Assembly (NCBI RefSeq): GCF_002505485.1
Contig: NZ_DAVG01000127.1
Coordinates: 1 to 24,277, forward strand
Direction of reading: 5' to 3'
Source: Methanosarcina sp. UBA5
Lineage (GTDB): Archaea > Halobacteriota > Methanosarcinia > Methanosarcinales > Methanosarcinaceae
Length of the DNA: 24,277 bases
Made by a program: the position numbers and the translations under genes. This document shows positions 23,535-24,277 of this stretch, piece by piece (the stretch's first letter is position 1; each line of letters opens with the position of its first letter). Below the pieces are notes generated by a model, which saw only the letters and a program-made list of their open reading frames with translations, had not been told where the DNA came from and made no database searches.

Positions 23535-24277
23535 TTAAAAGGTAAATAATTCCCCGTTTGCGGGTGCATATGCATCCACACCTATTTCTTCCGAAATCCA
23601 CTGTGCAAAGCTTTCAGTTTTGTCACCATGCATTATAAAGACCCTTTCAGTGCCTTTCCTGCAGAAATCCTTCACAACCTTTTTGAGTTCGCTATCGCCG
23701 CTGTGAGCGGAGAAGTCATACTGTTCTACCCTGGGTTTGAGACTAAGGATATCTCCTCTGGTCTCAACAAATCTGTGCTCAAGTGCAAGCCTGCCGTTTG
23801 TGCCTTCTACCTGGTAGCCCGTAAGCAGGACTTTTGAGCTAGGATCTTTGTAAAGCCGGCTCAGGTAATAGAGTACAGGCCCTCCGTTCAGCATCCCGGC
23901 TGTAGTAACAATGACTGAAGGCTTTTTAAGTACCGAATCCCGCTGCTTATCCTTTACGGGAATAGCACGTCCAAAAGCCCGATCAAGGAGCTCGGGAGTT
24001 TTAAGGTATTCAGGGTATTTTTTAAGAATCTTGTATACATCCCTGCCCATACCGTCCACATAAGCCTGAATTCCATGGGCATCAAGCAACATGAGTATCT
24101 CCTGAGTTCTGCCTATTGCAAAGGCAGGGATAAGGGCAGTGCCTCCCCTATCCAGAGTACTAAGGACCGATTCGATAAACCTCTCTTCGGTCTCTTTTCG
24201 CGGGATATGCTCTTCCCCAAAATATGTGCTCTCAAGAATAAGAGTATCGGCTTCGGGAAACTCAGCCGCCCCAGTTA
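23535..24277 (-). CDS. Beta-CASP ribonuclease / mRNA 3'-end processing factor (aCPSF-like), 5' end cut by window edge
   Basis: The last 247 residues are visible. It enters as GAAEFPEADTLILESTYFG (beta-CASP motif A region), then RGGTALIPAFAIGRTQEILM, KKPSVIVTTAGMLNGGPVLY, GYQVEGTNGR, YDFSAHSGDSEL (the histidine of motif B/C) and RVFIMHGDKTESFAQW (the final metal-site His), ending NGELFTF. These are the features of archaeal CPSF-type endo/exonucleases acting on RNA 3' ends and in transcription termination. No KH domain can be seen here; whether this is aCPSF2 or another paralogue cannot be decided without the N-terminus. The nearby inverted copy of a MELTFLGGCREVGRS-type start suggests aCPSF2. 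Confidence 0.9.
   Translation of the reverse strand, partial: TGAAEFPEADTLILESTYFGEEHIPRKETEERFIESVLSTLDRGGTALIPAFAIGRTQEILMLLDAHGIQAYVDGMGRDVYKILKKYPEYLKTPELLDRAFGRAIPVKDKQRDSVLKKPSVIVTTAGMLNGGPVLYYLSRLYKDPSSKVLLTGYQVEGTNGRLALEHRFVETRGDILSLKPRVEQYDFSAHSGDSELKKVVKDFCRKGTERVFIMHGDKTESFAQWISEEIGVDAYAPANGELFTF

Overview
The window looks like a chromosomal segment of a Methanosarcina-type methanogenic archaeon. This rests on the gene content: archaeal topoisomerase I, Tsr3, a beta-CASP RNA-processing nuclease, a small SET-domain protein of the kind described in Methanosarcina, COG1361 and PKD/beta-helix surface proteins. AT-rich intergenic DNA with archaeal TATA boxes and many decayed mobile genes agree with it. 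The species call is inference; no rRNA or other species marker is present.

Layout. 1-1751 (minus): an ABC exporter ATPase followed by a COG1361 surface protein that runs off the left edge. 1752-3245: gene-poor DNA with minisatellites and the decayed C-terminus of an FtsX/MacB permease. 3257-5208 (minus): a MarR regulator and MATE efflux pump with a 4-bp overlap. 5476-7000: a decayed tRNA-Leu(GAG), a decayed unidentified minus-strand frame, and a bacterial-looking YbfK-like esterase. 7264-9754: a NimA-like flavin-binding protein, then on the minus strand a membrane protein with an HELGH site, a SET-domain methyltransferase and a small membrane protein. 10054-11190: a secreted beta-helix/PKD protein with a terminator hairpin, followed by a 109-bp MITE-like inverted-repeat element. 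11651-13753: an UspA stress protein and enolase. 14393-16097: a leaderless winged-helix regulator, a PPC/DUF296 protein and a broken LolD-like ATPase. 16313-18000: an EamA transporter and an IS5/IS4-type transposase remnant abutting its start. 18256-22142: tsr3, a TIGR00725 (LOG-like) protein and topA with a palindromic terminator. 22234-23388: an IS630 fragment, a deleted PKD surface protein, and a copy of the first codons of a beta-CASP nuclease gene. 23535-24277 (minus): a beta-CASP nuclease gene cut by the right edge.

How the genes relate. Housekeeping genes (enolase, tsr3, topA, beta-CASP nuclease) are separated by accessory DNA where transporters, surface proteins and insertion sequences have arrived and decayed. 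Two different ABC exporters are wrecked here, one reduced to a permease tail and one to a frameshifted ATPase, while a third ATPase plus surface protein is intact. At least five unrelated short-unit tandem repeats sit at gene borders. I did not find a convincing new multi-gene system. The most unusual items are the decayed tRNA-Leu beside a foreign gene, the MITE-like element with CTAG ends, and the inverted copy of the beta-CASP gene start.
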